A program made the position numbers and the translations under genes. From assembly GCA_021777755.1 (NCBI GenBank), contig JAJYDE010000013.1, positions 36,159 to 100,158 on the forward strand: a stretch of 64,000 nucleotides of DNA. Direction: 5' to 3'. The stretch comes from Deltaproteobacteria bacterium (GTDB taxonomy: Bacteria > Desulfobacterota > Syntrophobacteria > Syntrophobacterales > Syntrophobacteraceae). Positions 27,147-36,430 of this stretch are shown here, piece by piece (positions within the stretch are counted from its first letter, which is position 1; the number at the start of each line of letters is the position of its first letter). The notes beneath the pieces are model-generated. The model made no database searches and was not told the origin of the DNA. It worked only from the letters and a program-made list of their open reading frames with translations.

Positions 27147-28283
27147 ATGAGAGGAATTTTTAAGATCGCCCTCAAGCTGCTCGTAAACGACCGAGGCAAG
27201 TTCGCCGCGTTGGTCGTGGGGATCACTTTCGCCATTTTTCTAATCGTGCAGTTGACGTCGATATTTTCCGGGATCCTCGCCAAGGCCTCTTCGACGGTCA
27301 TAAATACCGGCTCAAGGCTCTGGGTGATCGACCCCTCGGTTCAAAATCCCCTCAACACCATTCCGTTGCCCGATTACGTGCTGGACGCGGTGCGAAGCGT
27401 CAAGGGGGTGGAATACGCGGTTCCGCTCTATTCGGGAATCGGCCTGGTGAAACTCAACAGCGGCGCCTATCAGCCCGCGACCGTCCTGGGCCTCGATGAC
27501 ACCAGCCTGCTTGGAAGGCCCGAATTGATTCAGGGCCACATCGAAGACATCTATTCGAACAACGCCTTCATAGTGGTAAAGGATCAGGAGTACGCAAAGC
27601 TCGGCAATCCCCCCATCGGGACCACCTTCGAGATAAACGATCACCGGGGCGTCATCGTTGGCATCGGGCATGTGCCCGAAGGCAGTCTATTCGGAATCCC
27701 CACCCTTTACACCACTTACAGCCGGGCCATTCAGTATTTGCCAAACACAAGGTTCACCATAGCCTATGTACTCGTAAAACCCAAAAGTGAGGCCGCTATT
27801 GCCGGCATTATCGACAACGTGGCCAAAATAGGCTACAGGGCTTTGACCGACCGTGAGTTCGAAAGGGAAATTTCCAATTACTACAAATACCAGACTGGCG
27901 TTGGTACAAACATAATGATGATGACCTTCATCGGGTTTCTCGTGGGACTGTCCATCTCGGGACAGACTTTTTACACCTTCGTACTCGAAAACCTCGAAAA
28001 ATTCGGGGCGCTCAAGGCCATCGGCGCAAAGAATTCCGAACTGGTTTCCATGATCCTCTTTCAGGCTCTTTTCTCCTCCATGGTCGGCTACGGCCTGGGG
28101 GTGGGACTCTCCGCCCTTCTGATCGCAACGGGAAAACGGTTCGTTCCCAATTACACCGCCGACATAGGTTTTTGGAACCTGGCTCTGGCCTTTGTTCTGG
28201 TGCTTTTGATCGCCGGCGTTTCCTGCCTTGTCGCCGTACGGAAGGTGATCAGGGTCCAGCCCTTCGAAATCTTCAGAGGGTAG
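27147..28283 (+). CDS. ABC transporter permease, FtsX/DevC type
   Basis: The 378-residue inner-membrane protein has the FtsX/MacB layout. There is a first helix near residues 17-38, a large periplasmic domain of about 220 residues, then three helices near 255-275, 300-325 and 345-370. The C-terminal SCLVAVRKVIRVQPFEIFRG is family-typical. It forms with the next three genes a four-part export unit like cyanobacterial DevBCA-TolC. The start at 27147 directly follows the Uma2 remnant; the longer frame to 27087 is only an open leader. The exported substrate is unknown. Confidence 0.88.
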   Translation: MRGIFKIALKLLVNDRGKFAALVVGITFAIFLIVQLTSIFSGILAKASSTVINTGSRLWVIDPSVQNPLNTIPLPDYVLDAVRSVKGVEYAVPLYSGIGLVKLNSGAYQPATVLGLDDTSLLGRPELIQGHIEDIYSNNAFIVVKDQEYAKLGNPPIGTTFEINDHRGVIVGIGHVPEGSLFGIPTLYTTYSRAIQYLPNTRFTIAYVLVKPKSEAAIAGIIDNVAKIGYRALTDREFEREISNYYKYQTGVGTNIMMMTFIGFLVGLSISGQTFYTFVLENLEKFGALKAIGAKNSELVSMILFQALFSSMVGYGLGVGLSALLIATGKRFVPNYTADIGFWNLALAFVLVLLIAGVSCLVAVRKVIRVQPFEIFRG

Positions 28284-28287
28284 ACAA

Positions 28288-28989
28288 ATGGGGGAGGCGC
28301 TAAGAGCTGTTCAACTCGAAAAGTCCTTCGGAGAAGGCGCGGCAAAGACCCACGCCATCCGGGGAGTAAGTTTCCAGGCCTATTGGGGGGAGATGCTCTA
28401 CGTTGTGGGGCCCTCGGGCAGCGGCAAGACGACTCTTTTGAGCCTCGTTTCCGGCATCTTGAAACCCGATTCCGGCTCCGTCCTGGTCGAGGGCAGGGAC
28501 ATCTGGAAGCTCGGCCCCAACGAAATCGCCGATTTCCGGCTTAACAAGGTGGGATTCGTCTTTCAGGACTACCACCTTTTCCCCAAGCTCACCACGGTGG
28601 AAAACGTCGCAATACCTCTCATTTTGAAAAAACAGGACTGGAACGAGTCTCTAAAAATCGCCATGGAATTTCTGGAGGTGGTCGGTCTTGCGCAGAAAGC
28701 CTCTTTGCCTCCCACCAAACTGAGCGGCGGCGAACAGCAGCGGGTGGCCATCGCCCGCGCCATCGTCGGGCGTCCGGACCTTCTGGTCTTCGACGAACCG
28801 ACCGCTTCGCTCGACGGAACGACCGGCAAAAGGATACTCGATTTCGTCAAAAACGAAATTCTAAACGATAAAAGGTGTATTGTGATCGTCACCCACGACA
28901 ACAGGATCTTCGGGCTTGCGGATCGTATGATCGAAATGGAAGACGGCTCGATAGTCAATGTGAGGAGCGGAGGCAAGATTGAAGGTTAA
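28288..28989 (+). CDS. ABC transporter ATP-binding protein (MacB/LolD/DevA type)
   Basis: This is the 233-residue ATPase of the exporter. Walker A is GPSGSGKTTLL (about residues 44-54), the Q-loop is VFQDYHLFPKL, the signature is LSGGEQQRVAIARA, Walker B is LLVFDEPTASLD, and the H-loop is VIVTHD. The best resemblance is to lipoprotein or macrolide export ATPases that partner with FtsX-type permeases. GAGGGTAGAC precedes the ATG. It lies 4 bp after the permease gene and overlaps the adaptor gene by 11 bp. Confidence 0.93.
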   Translation: MGEALRAVQLEKSFGEGAAKTHAIRGVSFQAYWGEMLYVVGPSGSGKTTLLSLVSGILKPDSGSVLVEGRDIWKLGPNEIADFRLNKVGFVFQDYHLFPKLTTVENVAIPLILKKQDWNESLKIAMEFLEVVGLAQKASLPPTKLSGGEQQRVAIARAIVGRPDLLVFDEPTASLDGTTGKRILDFVKNEILNDKRCIVIVTHDNRIFGLADRMIEMEDGSIVNVRSGGKIEG

Positions 28990-30082
28990 GTTGCTTATCA
29001 TCCTGGCGGTTGCGGGGGTTGTGGCGGGAATCGTAAGCGCCTATAAGTCCAACTACCACAAACCGCCGCTCAAGCCACTGTTTAGCCCCGCCAGGGATCC
29101 GTACACCCAGGGCGTATACGCCAACGGCATCATTGAAAGCTACCAACCCCACGCCTCGGACGTCAACATATTTCCCGAAGTTCCGGGGACCGTGGTCAAG
29201 CTACCGGTAACCGAAGGGACAACGGTTGCCAGGGGAACCACCCTCCTGGTCTTGGACGACTCGGTCCAAAGGGCCACCGTCGAGCAGGAAAAGGCGCAGG
29301 CCGCGGCCGCCCTGGCCATGCTGAATGAACTCAAAGCCGAGCCCCGGAAAGAAACCCTTGCGGTTTCCAAGGCCCAGGTGGAAGCCGCCAAGGCCAGCCT
29401 CAAGACCGCCAAAGACGACTTGGCCCTCGAGCAGAAGTCCTTCTCCCTGAACCCCAGATCCATAAGCAAGAAACAATTGACCGATGCGGTAAACGCCGAA
29501 AAGGTGGCCGAAGGAAACCTGGCAACGGCGATGAAAAGTTTCGAGCTTACCAGGGCGGGTGCCTGGATCTTCGATATTCAAAACCAGGAGCACCTCTACC
29601 GGGCGCTAACCAAAACCTATGAGTCGGGAAAGGCCCTTCTGGCAAAATACACACTCCGGGCCCCGGCCGACGGGGTGGTGCTGGCGGTGAACGCGGCTGT
29701 GGGAAGCTACATCGCAACGGCGGGAACTTACGACACCTACACCCAGGGGTATACGCCGGCTGTCGTCATGGCCCACGCCCAGCCCTCTTACCAAGTGCGC
29801 TGCTACATTGACGAAATCCTCATCCCCCGGCTCCCCGAGCCTTCAAAAATGCAGGCGCGCATGTTCATACGAGGTTCCAACATCAGCGTTGCCCTCAGGT
29901 TCGTGCGAGTTCAGCCCTACGTGACCCCGAAAATCGAACTCTCCAACCAAAGGACCGAAAAAGTCGACGTCAGGGTGCTGCCCGTCCTTTTCAGGTTCAA
30001 ACCGCCCAAGGGCATGAAGGTCTATCCGGGGCAACTCGTCGATGTTTATCTCAAGGCAAGAATCGGCGAGCAGAAAAAATGA
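28979..30082 (+). CDS. HlyD/DevB-type periplasmic adaptor (membrane fusion protein)
   Basis: The 367-residue protein has an N-terminal signal-anchor (residues 3-21). A lipoyl-like half-motif follows near residues 60-100 (VPGTVVKLPVTEGTTVARG), then an alpha-helical coiled-coil hairpin (about 105-195, Ala/Lys/Glu-rich) and a second lipoyl half (YTLRAPADGVVLAVN near 228). It links the inner-membrane ABC pair to the outer-membrane channel encoded next. Translation begins at TTG 28979 behind GGAGG within the end of the ATPase gene and overlaps the channel gene by 4 bp. Confidence 0.9.
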   Translation: MKVKLLIILAVAGVVAGIVSAYKSNYHKPPLKPLFSPARDPYTQGVYANGIIESYQPHASDVNIFPEVPGTVVKLPVTEGTTVARGTTLLVLDDSVQRATVEQEKAQAAAALAMLNELKAEPRKETLAVSKAQVEAAKASLKTAKDDLALEQKSFSLNPRSISKKQLTDAVNAEKVAEGNLATAMKSFELTRAGAWIFDIQNQEHLYRALTKTYESGKALLAKYTLRAPADGVVLAVNAAVGSYIATAGTYDTYTQGYTPAVVMAHAQPSYQVRCYIDEILIPRLPEPSKMQARMFIRGSNISVALRFVRVQPYVTPKIELSNQRTEKVDVRVLPVLFRFKPPKGMKVYPGQLVDVYLKARIGEQKK

Positions 30083-31569
30083 TCACTCAATCCGCCCTCC
30101 GCCGATTCCTTTGCCTTTTTTGCCTGACCGCGACCGCCCTGTTATCGGGCTGCGAGGTGGGACCCGATTTCGTTCGCCCCGCCCCGCCCCCGGTCACGAG
30201 ATACACCAACGGAAAGCCGGCGGAAAAAACGATCGCCGCCAACGGCCGGGCGCAAACCTTCCAACCCGGACGGCAAATCCCCCGAAACTGGTGGCGGACG
30301 TTCCATTGCCGGGCACTCGACCAGGTGGTGAGCGAAGCTATTTTAAGAAGCCCCAACCTTCAGTCCGCCCTTGCCCGTCTTCAACAGAGCCGCGAAGACC
30401 TCATGGCAGGCTACGGAGTGTTTTTCCCGACCGTCGATGCCGATTTTAACGCAACCCGCCAGAAGTTTTCCCCGCTAAAGTTTGGAAGCTCCATCCCTGC
30501 GCCTCTTTTCGACCTTTATACGCTCCAGGGCACGGTCAGCTACACTCTCGACCTGTTCGGCGCCCAACGACGCCAGGTGGAGGGACTTGCCGCGCAGGTG
30601 GAATATCAAAAACAGACCGCCCGGGCCGCCTATCTCACCCTGGTAGGCAACGTGGTCAACACGGCCGTGGCCGCGGCGGCCTACAGGGCCCAAATCAAGG
30701 CCACCAAACAAATCGTCGTTTTTCAACAAGAGCAGTTGCAGATAACACAAAGCCAGGAGCAGGGAGGCACGGTCGCCTATTCGAACGTCCTGGCGATCAA
30801 AACACAGCTCGAGGCCACGAAGGCGACCCTGCCTCCTCTGCAAAAAAGCCTCAGCCAGTCGCAGCATCTGCTTACCGCGCTTGTCGGAAGAACCCCGCAG
30901 CAGTGGAGACCGCCGCATTTCGATCTGGACGACTTCACTCTTCCAGCCGATGTTCCCGTGGCCCTTCCTTCAAAACTGGTCCGCAACCGCCCCGACATCC
31001 TCGCGGCCCAAGCGCAGTTGCACAGTGCCGGTGCAAACATCGGAGTGGCCACCGCAGCCATGTTCCCGAACATCACCCTCGACGCGAACTTCGGTCAGAA
31101 CAACACCGATATCTCCAAACTCTTTGCCCCTGTCGGAAACTTCTGGTCGCTTGCGGGAAACGCCGCCGCGCCCATATTCCACGGAGGAACGCTTTGGTTT
31201 AATCGACGAGCCGCAATAGCGGCCTACAAGGGCGCGCTTTCCGATTATCGGCAGGCGGTGACGTCGGGTTTCCAGCAGGCCGCGGACTCCCTGCGCGCTC
31301 TGGAGCTGGACGCAAATACCCTGGCGGCGCAAACCGAATCCCTCGACGCCGCCACACAAAACCTTGAACTCGTCCAGTCCAATTATCAGGCCGGCCTCGC
31401 CGGTTATCTCGATGTGATTGTCGCCGACAACCAATACCAGCAGGCGAAAATTGCCCACATCCAGGCCAGGGCACTTCGTCTCCAGGACACTTCCGCCCTC
31501 TTCACGGCCCTTGGCGGCGGCCCGTGGACACCCCCGCCCCGCGCTCCCGGAAAATCCGCCGGGAACTGA
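30079..31569 (+). CDS. Outer-membrane efflux lipoprotein, NodT/TolC family
   Basis: The 496-residue protein has a lipoprotein signal ending in LLSGC (Cys25), so it should be lipid-anchored in the outer membrane. Two TolC-type repeats follow with long Ala/Gln-rich helices and segments such as SYTLDLFGAQRRQVE near residue 155 and the NYQAGLAGYLDVIVADNQY C-terminal pattern, typical of RND-type NodT channels. It completes the permease-ATPase-adaptor-channel operon. The substrate is not predictable; drugs, lipids or glycolipids are candidates. Confidence 0.93.
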   Translation: MITQSALRRFLCLFCLTATALLSGCEVGPDFVRPAPPPVTRYTNGKPAEKTIAANGRAQTFQPGRQIPRNWWRTFHCRALDQVVSEAILRSPNLQSALARLQQSREDLMAGYGVFFPTVDADFNATRQKFSPLKFGSSIPAPLFDLYTLQGTVSYTLDLFGAQRRQVEGLAAQVEYQKQTARAAYLTLVGNVVNTAVAAAAYRAQIKATKQIVVFQQEQLQITQSQEQGGTVAYSNVLAIKTQLEATKATLPPLQKSLSQSQHLLTALVGRTPQQWRPPHFDLDDFTLPADVPVALPSKLVRNRPDILAAQAQLHSAGANIGVATAAMFPNITLDANFGQNNTDISKLFAPVGNFWSLAGNAAAPIFHGGTLWFNRRAAIAAYKGALSDYRQAVTSGFQQAADSLRALELDANTLAAQTESLDAATQNLELVQSNYQAGLAGYLDVIVADNQYQQAKIAHIQARALRLQDTSALFTALGGGPWTPPPRAPGKSAGN

Positions 31570-31576
31570 GCTTGTC

Positions 31577-33124
31577 CTAGAGCTTGCAGCCTGCCACCCC
31601 GCACCTGCGGGCCACCTCGTTTGTCGGCCCCTGGTGGTCGCGCTGCATATGAAAATTCAGCCACGACGAGGTCTCGTTGAGTTCCCACATTCTGGGCGGC
31701 ACGCAGCCTTGAATCATCTCCCGGGTGGTCTTGGCGTGGGCCATGCGCTTATAGGCGCGATCCCACACGCAGGGCCGCTCAGGGAAGACCTCGCAGCGGC
31801 CGTTTCTGCTACCCCCGCAGGCCCCGTTGCGGATATGCTTGGCGCACTTGGACTCGGGGCACAGAAAACCCACGTGCTGAATGGCGCAGTCGCCGCATCT
31901 GCGGCAGCCCAGGATGGCCCGCTTGGGGATGTCTTCTATTACCTTCATCATGAGGCCGCCGGCCGCGGGCATCCGGTCGACCGGCTTGAACATTTTGCGA
32001 TACAGGGGGGCCAGGGGATGATCGGGGTTGAAAAAAGTGTTGTGAGCCCGTCTTAGCATGAAGTAGCGCAGCCGCTCCACCAGACCGACCCTTGGAGGCT
32101 TTTTGCCGAAAAGGGGAACTTGGTCCTCATCCTCGGTTTGGGGGGCGAAAGCGTAGAAACCGCCGGGCTGGGGAAAGTCGAAGTCGGCCACAAAATCCTT
32201 CCAGCGGCCTTGAATTTGCTCGAAGCGGTCCAATATGAGCCCCGCGGTATCGAACCGGCGATGTATTCCCCCGATGTGGATCCCGGAATATCCCAAGCCC
32301 CTTAGAACCGCGATGAGCCTCGCGGCCCGCTCTATCGACGCCCTGCGCCCCGCCCCCCTGTCGCTCCACTCGATTTTGACCCGCTTTAGCAGTTCATCGG
32401 TCACCACCGCACCGGGCACATTGCCCGCGTTTATTATCTCCGCCACTTTGGGCGTCAGCACGTAGACCGACCCCAAAGTGGGCAGACCAAGTCCCATGAC
32501 CTTTTCCATCCGGAGCAATTCCATGAATTTGCGCGCGTCATAACCCAGCTGGGTTATCACGAACCCGGCGCCCGCGGCCACTTTGCGGCAAAGCTTTGCG
32601 TACTGGGCAAAACACTCCCCCTCCGTACTCTTGAAGGGCGATACGGCACAGCCGGCAAAAAACCCCTCCGGATCGCCCGAGGCGTTGATACGCTCGCCAA
32701 GCAAAGAGAGCAGCATCTGCAACTGCACCGAATCGATATCGAAGACCGGGGCGCCCTGCCCGCCGAACCCCCTGCCCGCATAGTCTCCGTTCAAAGCCAG
32801 GATGTTTTTCATCCCCATCATGGCCAGTTGCAAAGCGCGGCTCTCCATGCCCACCCGGTTGGAATCCCGGCAGGTGAAATGCACTATCACGTCCATGCCG
32901 ATTTCGAAAATATTGTACCCGAGAACGTCGGGACTGAGCGCCGGGTTGCCCCCGGGGTTGTCGGTAATGGAAACGGCCGATACACGGCCGTCGCGGAACG
33001 CATCCCGGGCGATCCCCATAACGGTGTCCACGCCCCTTCCAACGGCTTCCCGCCCTGGAACGAGTTCGAGCGTTACGGTGAAATGATCCGGATTGGCGAT
33101 GTCATGGCGAAAGATTCGTATCAT
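31577..33124 (-). CDS. Methylenetetrahydrofolate reductase, MetF-MetV fusion
   Basis: The 515-residue protein combines two subunits that are separate in many acetogens. Residues 1-310 are a MetF-like TIM barrel (TLELVPG start, VSITDNPGGNP, NILALNGDY). Residues 375-515 are the Cys-rich MetV-like zinc domain with CRRCGDCAIQ, CPESKCAKHIRNGACGG and RCEVFPERPCVWDRAY. It should reduce methylene-THF to methyl-THF in the methyl branch of the Wood-Ljungdahl pathway, or run in reverse. The start at 33124 has AAGGA upstream; earlier in-frame starts (to 33205) are unconvincing. Its end lies 7 bp from the convergent efflux-channel gene. Confidence 0.88.
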   Translation of the reverse strand: MIRIFRHDIANPDHFTVTLELVPGREAVGRGVDTVMGIARDAFRDGRVSAVSITDNPGGNPALSPDVLGYNIFEIGMDVIVHFTCRDSNRVGMESRALQLAMMGMKNILALNGDYAGRGFGGQGAPVFDIDSVQLQMLLSLLGERINASGDPEGFFAGCAVSPFKSTEGECFAQYAKLCRKVAAGAGFVITQLGYDARKFMELLRMEKVMGLGLPTLGSVYVLTPKVAEIINAGNVPGAVVTDELLKRVKIEWSDRGAGRRASIERAARLIAVLRGLGYSGIHIGGIHRRFDTAGLILDRFEQIQGRWKDFVADFDFPQPGGFYAFAPQTEDEDQVPLFGKKPPRVGLVERLRYFMLRRAHNTFFNPDHPLAPLYRKMFKPVDRMPAAGGLMMKVIEDIPKRAILGCRRCGDCAIQHVGFLCPESKCAKHIRNGACGGSRNGRCEVFPERPCVWDRAYKRMAHAKTTREMIQGCVPPRMWELNETSSWLNFHMQRDHQGPTNEVARRCGVAGCKL

Positions 33125-33302
33125 CTCGATATCCTTAAAAGCTGAAGCATTTAACATGCAACCTGGAAAGAGCGCCTGAACGGCGCGAAGGAAAAAGCTA
33201 TTCATTTACTATAACTTTAACGGGAATTGGTGGCCAGTGAATAGTGGGCTGGAGGTGTATGCGGCGGGGATTGAATGCAATCGGAAATATCTTTTGATCG
33301 AG

Positions 33303-33344
33303 GGCTCAGGTCTACGCCCCCTTGCGGGGTCGTAGACCTGAGCC
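33303..33344. repeat. Perfect 14-bp-arm palindrome with inner stem (hairpin/terminator-like)
   Basis: Arms GGCTCAGGTCTACG (33303-33316) and CGTAGACCTGAGCC (33331-33344) are exact reverse complements. An inner CCCC/GGGG stem with a TTGC loop is separated by one C-T mismatch. The element starts 5 bp after the stop codon of the radical SAM gene on the minus strand. No U-tract follows, so it is either a Rho-type or processing hairpin or an extragenic repeat. Confidence 0.7.
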
Positions 33345-33348
33345 GGGG

Positions 33349-34872
33349 CTAGGAGGTTATCCCCGAAAGCCATTCCTCCAGCTTCACGGGAAGCTTTGGA
33401 GACCAGAAGAGCTTTCTGAAATGATAGCCGTATATGGCCATGGTGATGATCTCGCCAAAGGCGTCATTGTAGCCGGAGAAGGCCTTCCTCAGAAGCCTCC
33501 AGTAGTAATTCCTCGACTTGTTGTCCACAATGCCCAGGTACCAGAGCGAGCGGATGAAAGTCACAAAGTCATGGTTGGCCAAATAGGTCGAGGCCTTCGG
33601 GCGATAGGTGCGAAGAAATGCGAGCACCCGGTTATAATACATTTCAGGGGAGTAGACGCTGTTCATGACCCAGCGATAGCCCTCGATTATCTTCGTTCGA
33701 TCCATCCGGGTGACGAAGTTGAGGGAACCGTCCACGTCGGTGTTGTTGCCCGAGGTGTTGAAGAGCATTCTTCCCTCTTCTTCCAGGCGCGTATGGAGCC
33801 TGGTGCCGGGAATGGCGGTAAGAAGGCCTATCATGGCTGTAACGATCCCGTTTTTCTGAATGAAGTTCACCTGCCGTTGGAAAATGTCGGGGGGATCATG
33901 ATCAAAGCCGATTATGAAACCGCCCATGACGGCCATGCCCCCGCTTTGGATCAGATTCACCGACTCCGAAAGGCTTCTCTTGAGATTCTGGGATTTTCCA
34001 CATTCCCTCAAGGCGTCTTCGACCGGCGTCTCGAGGCCCAGGAAAACCTTGTTGAAGCCCGCCTGCACCATGAGGTTCATAAGCTCCTGGTCTTCGGCCA
34101 AATTAACCGAGGCCTCCGTAAAGAAGTTCATCCGGCGCCCCCGACTTTTTTGCCAGGAAATAAGAGCCCTCAGGAGGCTTTTCACCTTCTCTTTATTGCC
34201 GATGAAGTTGTCATCGACGATAAAGACCGACCCTCGCCAGCCGCGTTCGTACAGGGCATCGAGTTCGGCCAGCATCTGTTCGTTGCTCTTGAGTCTTGGC
34301 ACCCGTCCATTCATCACGATCACATCGCAGAATTCGCAGTTGAAGGGACACCCCCTGGAAAACTGAACGGACATGGTCGCATAGTCGTTAAGATTGACGA
34401 GGTCCCAGAGTGGCACGGGCACCACGTCCAGCTCGGGAAACCCGGAGGAGCGGTAAGACCTCTCCATCCGACCGGTCTCCATGTCTTTGGCCACCCGGTC
34501 GATAATGGCCTCGGCCTCACCCAACACCAGGCTGTGGAAACCGGCGAACTGGTCCGGATAGGCCCGGAAAAGAGGCCCTCCGCCAACCACTTTCACCCCC
34601 AGGCGGCGGCAACGGGCCGCAACCTGTTCAGTCGAATTTTTCTGAGCGATCATGGCGCTTATAAAGACGTAATCAGCCCAAAGCAGCTCTTCGTCGCGAA
34701 GCTCCCTGACGTTCAGATCGACCAACCTTTTTTCCCAGTAGACCGGCAACATAGCCGCCACCGTCAAGGCCCCGAGCGGGGGGAAGGCGGCCTTTCTGCG
34801 CACCAGCCTCAAGGCGTGTTTAAAGCTCCAAAAGGTTTCGGAAACCTGCGGATAGACGAAAAGAATTTTCAT
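33349..34872 (-). CDS. B12-binding-domain radical SAM protein (DUF4070 type)
   Basis: The 507-residue protein has an N-terminal cobalamin-binding Rossmann-like domain (residues 1-135, with VVGGGPLF). The radical SAM motif RGCPFNCEFCDV follows (Cys175, 179, 182), then GFNKVFLGLETP, and a helical C-terminal part near 380-500 resembling DUF4070. Such enzymes often methylate unactivated carbons; the hopanoid C-2 methylase HpnP belongs to this group, but the family is wide and I cannot assign a substrate. GAGGTGACCAA precedes the ATG at 34872. It is a single-gene unit ending in a strong palindrome. Confidence 0.82.
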   Translation of the reverse strand: MKILFVYPQVSETFWSFKHALRLVRRKAAFPPLGALTVAAMLPVYWEKRLVDLNVRELRDEELLWADYVFISAMIAQKNSTEQVAARCRRLGVKVVGGGPLFRAYPDQFAGFHSLVLGEAEAIIDRVAKDMETGRMERSYRSSGFPELDVVPVPLWDLVNLNDYATMSVQFSRGCPFNCEFCDVIVMNGRVPRLKSNEQMLAELDALYERGWRGSVFIVDDNFIGNKEKVKSLLRALISWQKSRGRRMNFFTEASVNLAEDQELMNLMVQAGFNKVFLGLETPVEDALRECGKSQNLKRSLSESVNLIQSGGMAVMGGFIIGFDHDPPDIFQRQVNFIQKNGIVTAMIGLLTAIPGTRLHTRLEEEGRMLFNTSGNNTDVDGSLNFVTRMDRTKIIEGYRWVMNSVYSPEMYYNRVLAFLRTYRPKASTYLANHDFVTFIRSLWYLGIVDNKSRNYYWRLLRKAFSGYNDAFGEIITMAIYGYHFRKLFWSPKLPVKLEEWLSGITS

Positions 34873-35144
34873 TTGGTCACCTCTATGGCAAACTGGGAAT
34901 TGCGATCCGATCAATCTTAAGAGTCTAAGGCCGTATCGGTCCCTGGTCAACGAAATAGATATACAAATTGGATGTGCTACCGACGTAAATATATCCGGAA
35001 GGGAGTTTTTTTATTGTGGACAACCGGGGACATTTTGGTTACTTGCCTAATGAATCTTATGAACTGTAAAACCTGGCGGCTGGAACCCCGGGGCGACTTC
35101 TTACCCGGCCACTCCACGCCTCTTGAACGGAGGATTTCGAGCTG

Positions 35145-36380
35145 ATGGCTCTCGTTGTTCAAAAATACGGCGGAACTTCCGTCGCAAACGCCGAACGAAT
35201 CAATGCCGTGGCCCGGCGGGTGTTGGCAAGACAAAAGAGCGGCGATCAACTGGTTGTGGTCCTTTCGGCCAGGGCCGGTGAAACCGACCGGCTCATCAAG
35301 CTGGGAAAAGAGATTTGTCCATGTCCGGACCCCCGCGAAATGGACGTTCTTCTTTCGACCGGCGAGCAAACGACGATAGCTCTTTTTTGCATCGCCGTAA
35401 AATCGATGGGCGCCGAGGCGGTCTCCATGACCGGCTACCAGGCCGGGATCATTACCGACGGTCAATTCGGCCAGGCCCGGATAAACTGGATCCAGACCGA
35501 ACCTGTCATCGAACAGCTGCAGGCCGGTAAAATCGTGGTTGTGGCGGGTTTTCAGGGCTATGACGATGAAGGCAACATTACCACCCTCGGGCGCGGGGGT
35601 TCCGATACCTCGGCGGTGGCCCTTGCCGCGGCACTCAAGGCGAGCGTATGCGAAATATATACGGATGTCGAAGGGGTCTTCACCGCCGACCCCAATATAT
35701 GCCCCAAGGCGCGAAAGCTTGACAGGGTAAGCTACGAAGAAATGCTGGAAATGGCGAGCATGGGAGCCAAAGTCCTCCACATTCGCTCGGTCGAATTCGG
35801 CCTGAATTACGATGTGCCCATAATGGTGCTTTCTTCTTTTACGGACGCTCCGGGCACGCTTGTTTCACGGGAGGATGCAACCATGGAAAAGGTGGTGGTT
35901 TCCGGAATCACCTACAATAAGAACGAAAGCCGGGTGACGATCACAAATATTCCCGATCAGCCGGGAATAGCGGCCAAAGTCTTCCGGCCCATCTCCGCGG
36001 CAAAAATCAACGTCGATCTGATAGTCCAGGGGGCGAGCGGCGTACCAGGCCGGGCTCACATCTCATTTACCGTCCCCACAGGATCCTACGATGAAACCAT
36101 TCGCATCCTGCACGCGGTTGCAAACGAGCTTGGCGACTGCCAGGTGGTGGGCGACCCTGGCATAGCCAAGGTCTCCATCATCGGGGTGGGGATGAGAAGC
36201 CACAGCGGTGTTGCCACCAAGATGTTTCAAACTCTGGCCGAAGAGGGCATCAACATAGGAATGATCGCCACCTCCGAAATAAAGGTCTCGTGCATAATCG
36301 ACGAAAAGTACACCGAACTGGCCGTAAGGGTGCTCCACGACGCTTTCGAACTGGACAAAGAGCCCGTTGAGAGTGACTAG
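35145..36380 (+). CDS. lysC: Aspartate kinase
   Basis: The enzyme phosphorylates L-aspartate, the first step to lysine, threonine, methionine and isoleucine. The 411-residue protein starts with the kinase motif VQKYGGTSVANAERI and has GRGGSDTSAVALAAAL near residue 155. Two C-terminal ACT regulatory domains (from about 265) contain VTITNIPDQPGIAAKVF and SIIGVGMRSHSGVA. It is a monofunctional LysC of the type usually feedback-inhibited by lysine and/or threonine. GGAGG lies 11 bp upstream of the ATG. cimA follows after 50 bp, so threonine and isoleucine supply may be linked. Confidence 0.95.
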   Translation: MALVVQKYGGTSVANAERINAVARRVLARQKSGDQLVVVLSARAGETDRLIKLGKEICPCPDPREMDVLLSTGEQTTIALFCIAVKSMGAEAVSMTGYQAGIITDGQFGQARINWIQTEPVIEQLQAGKIVVVAGFQGYDDEGNITTLGRGGSDTSAVALAAALKASVCEIYTDVEGVFTADPNICPKARKLDRVSYEEMLEMASMGAKVLHIRSVEFGLNYDVPIMVLSSFTDAPGTLVSREDATMEKVVVSGITYNKNESRVTITNIPDQPGIAAKVFRPISAAKINVDLIVQGASGVPGRAHISFTVPTGSYDETIRILHAVANELGDCQVVGDPGIAKVSIIGVGMRSHSGVATKMFQTLAEEGINIGMIATSEIKVSCIIDEKYTELAVRVLHDAFELDKEPVESD

Positions 36381-36430
36381 TCGATTTTAACCGGCGCTAA
36401 AGCGCCACCTTCAATCCGAAAGACACCGTC

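Noticed and set aside
34873..35144. Possible lysine riboswitch before lysC
   Set aside because: No conserved five-stem pattern or core bases were seen in the leader.
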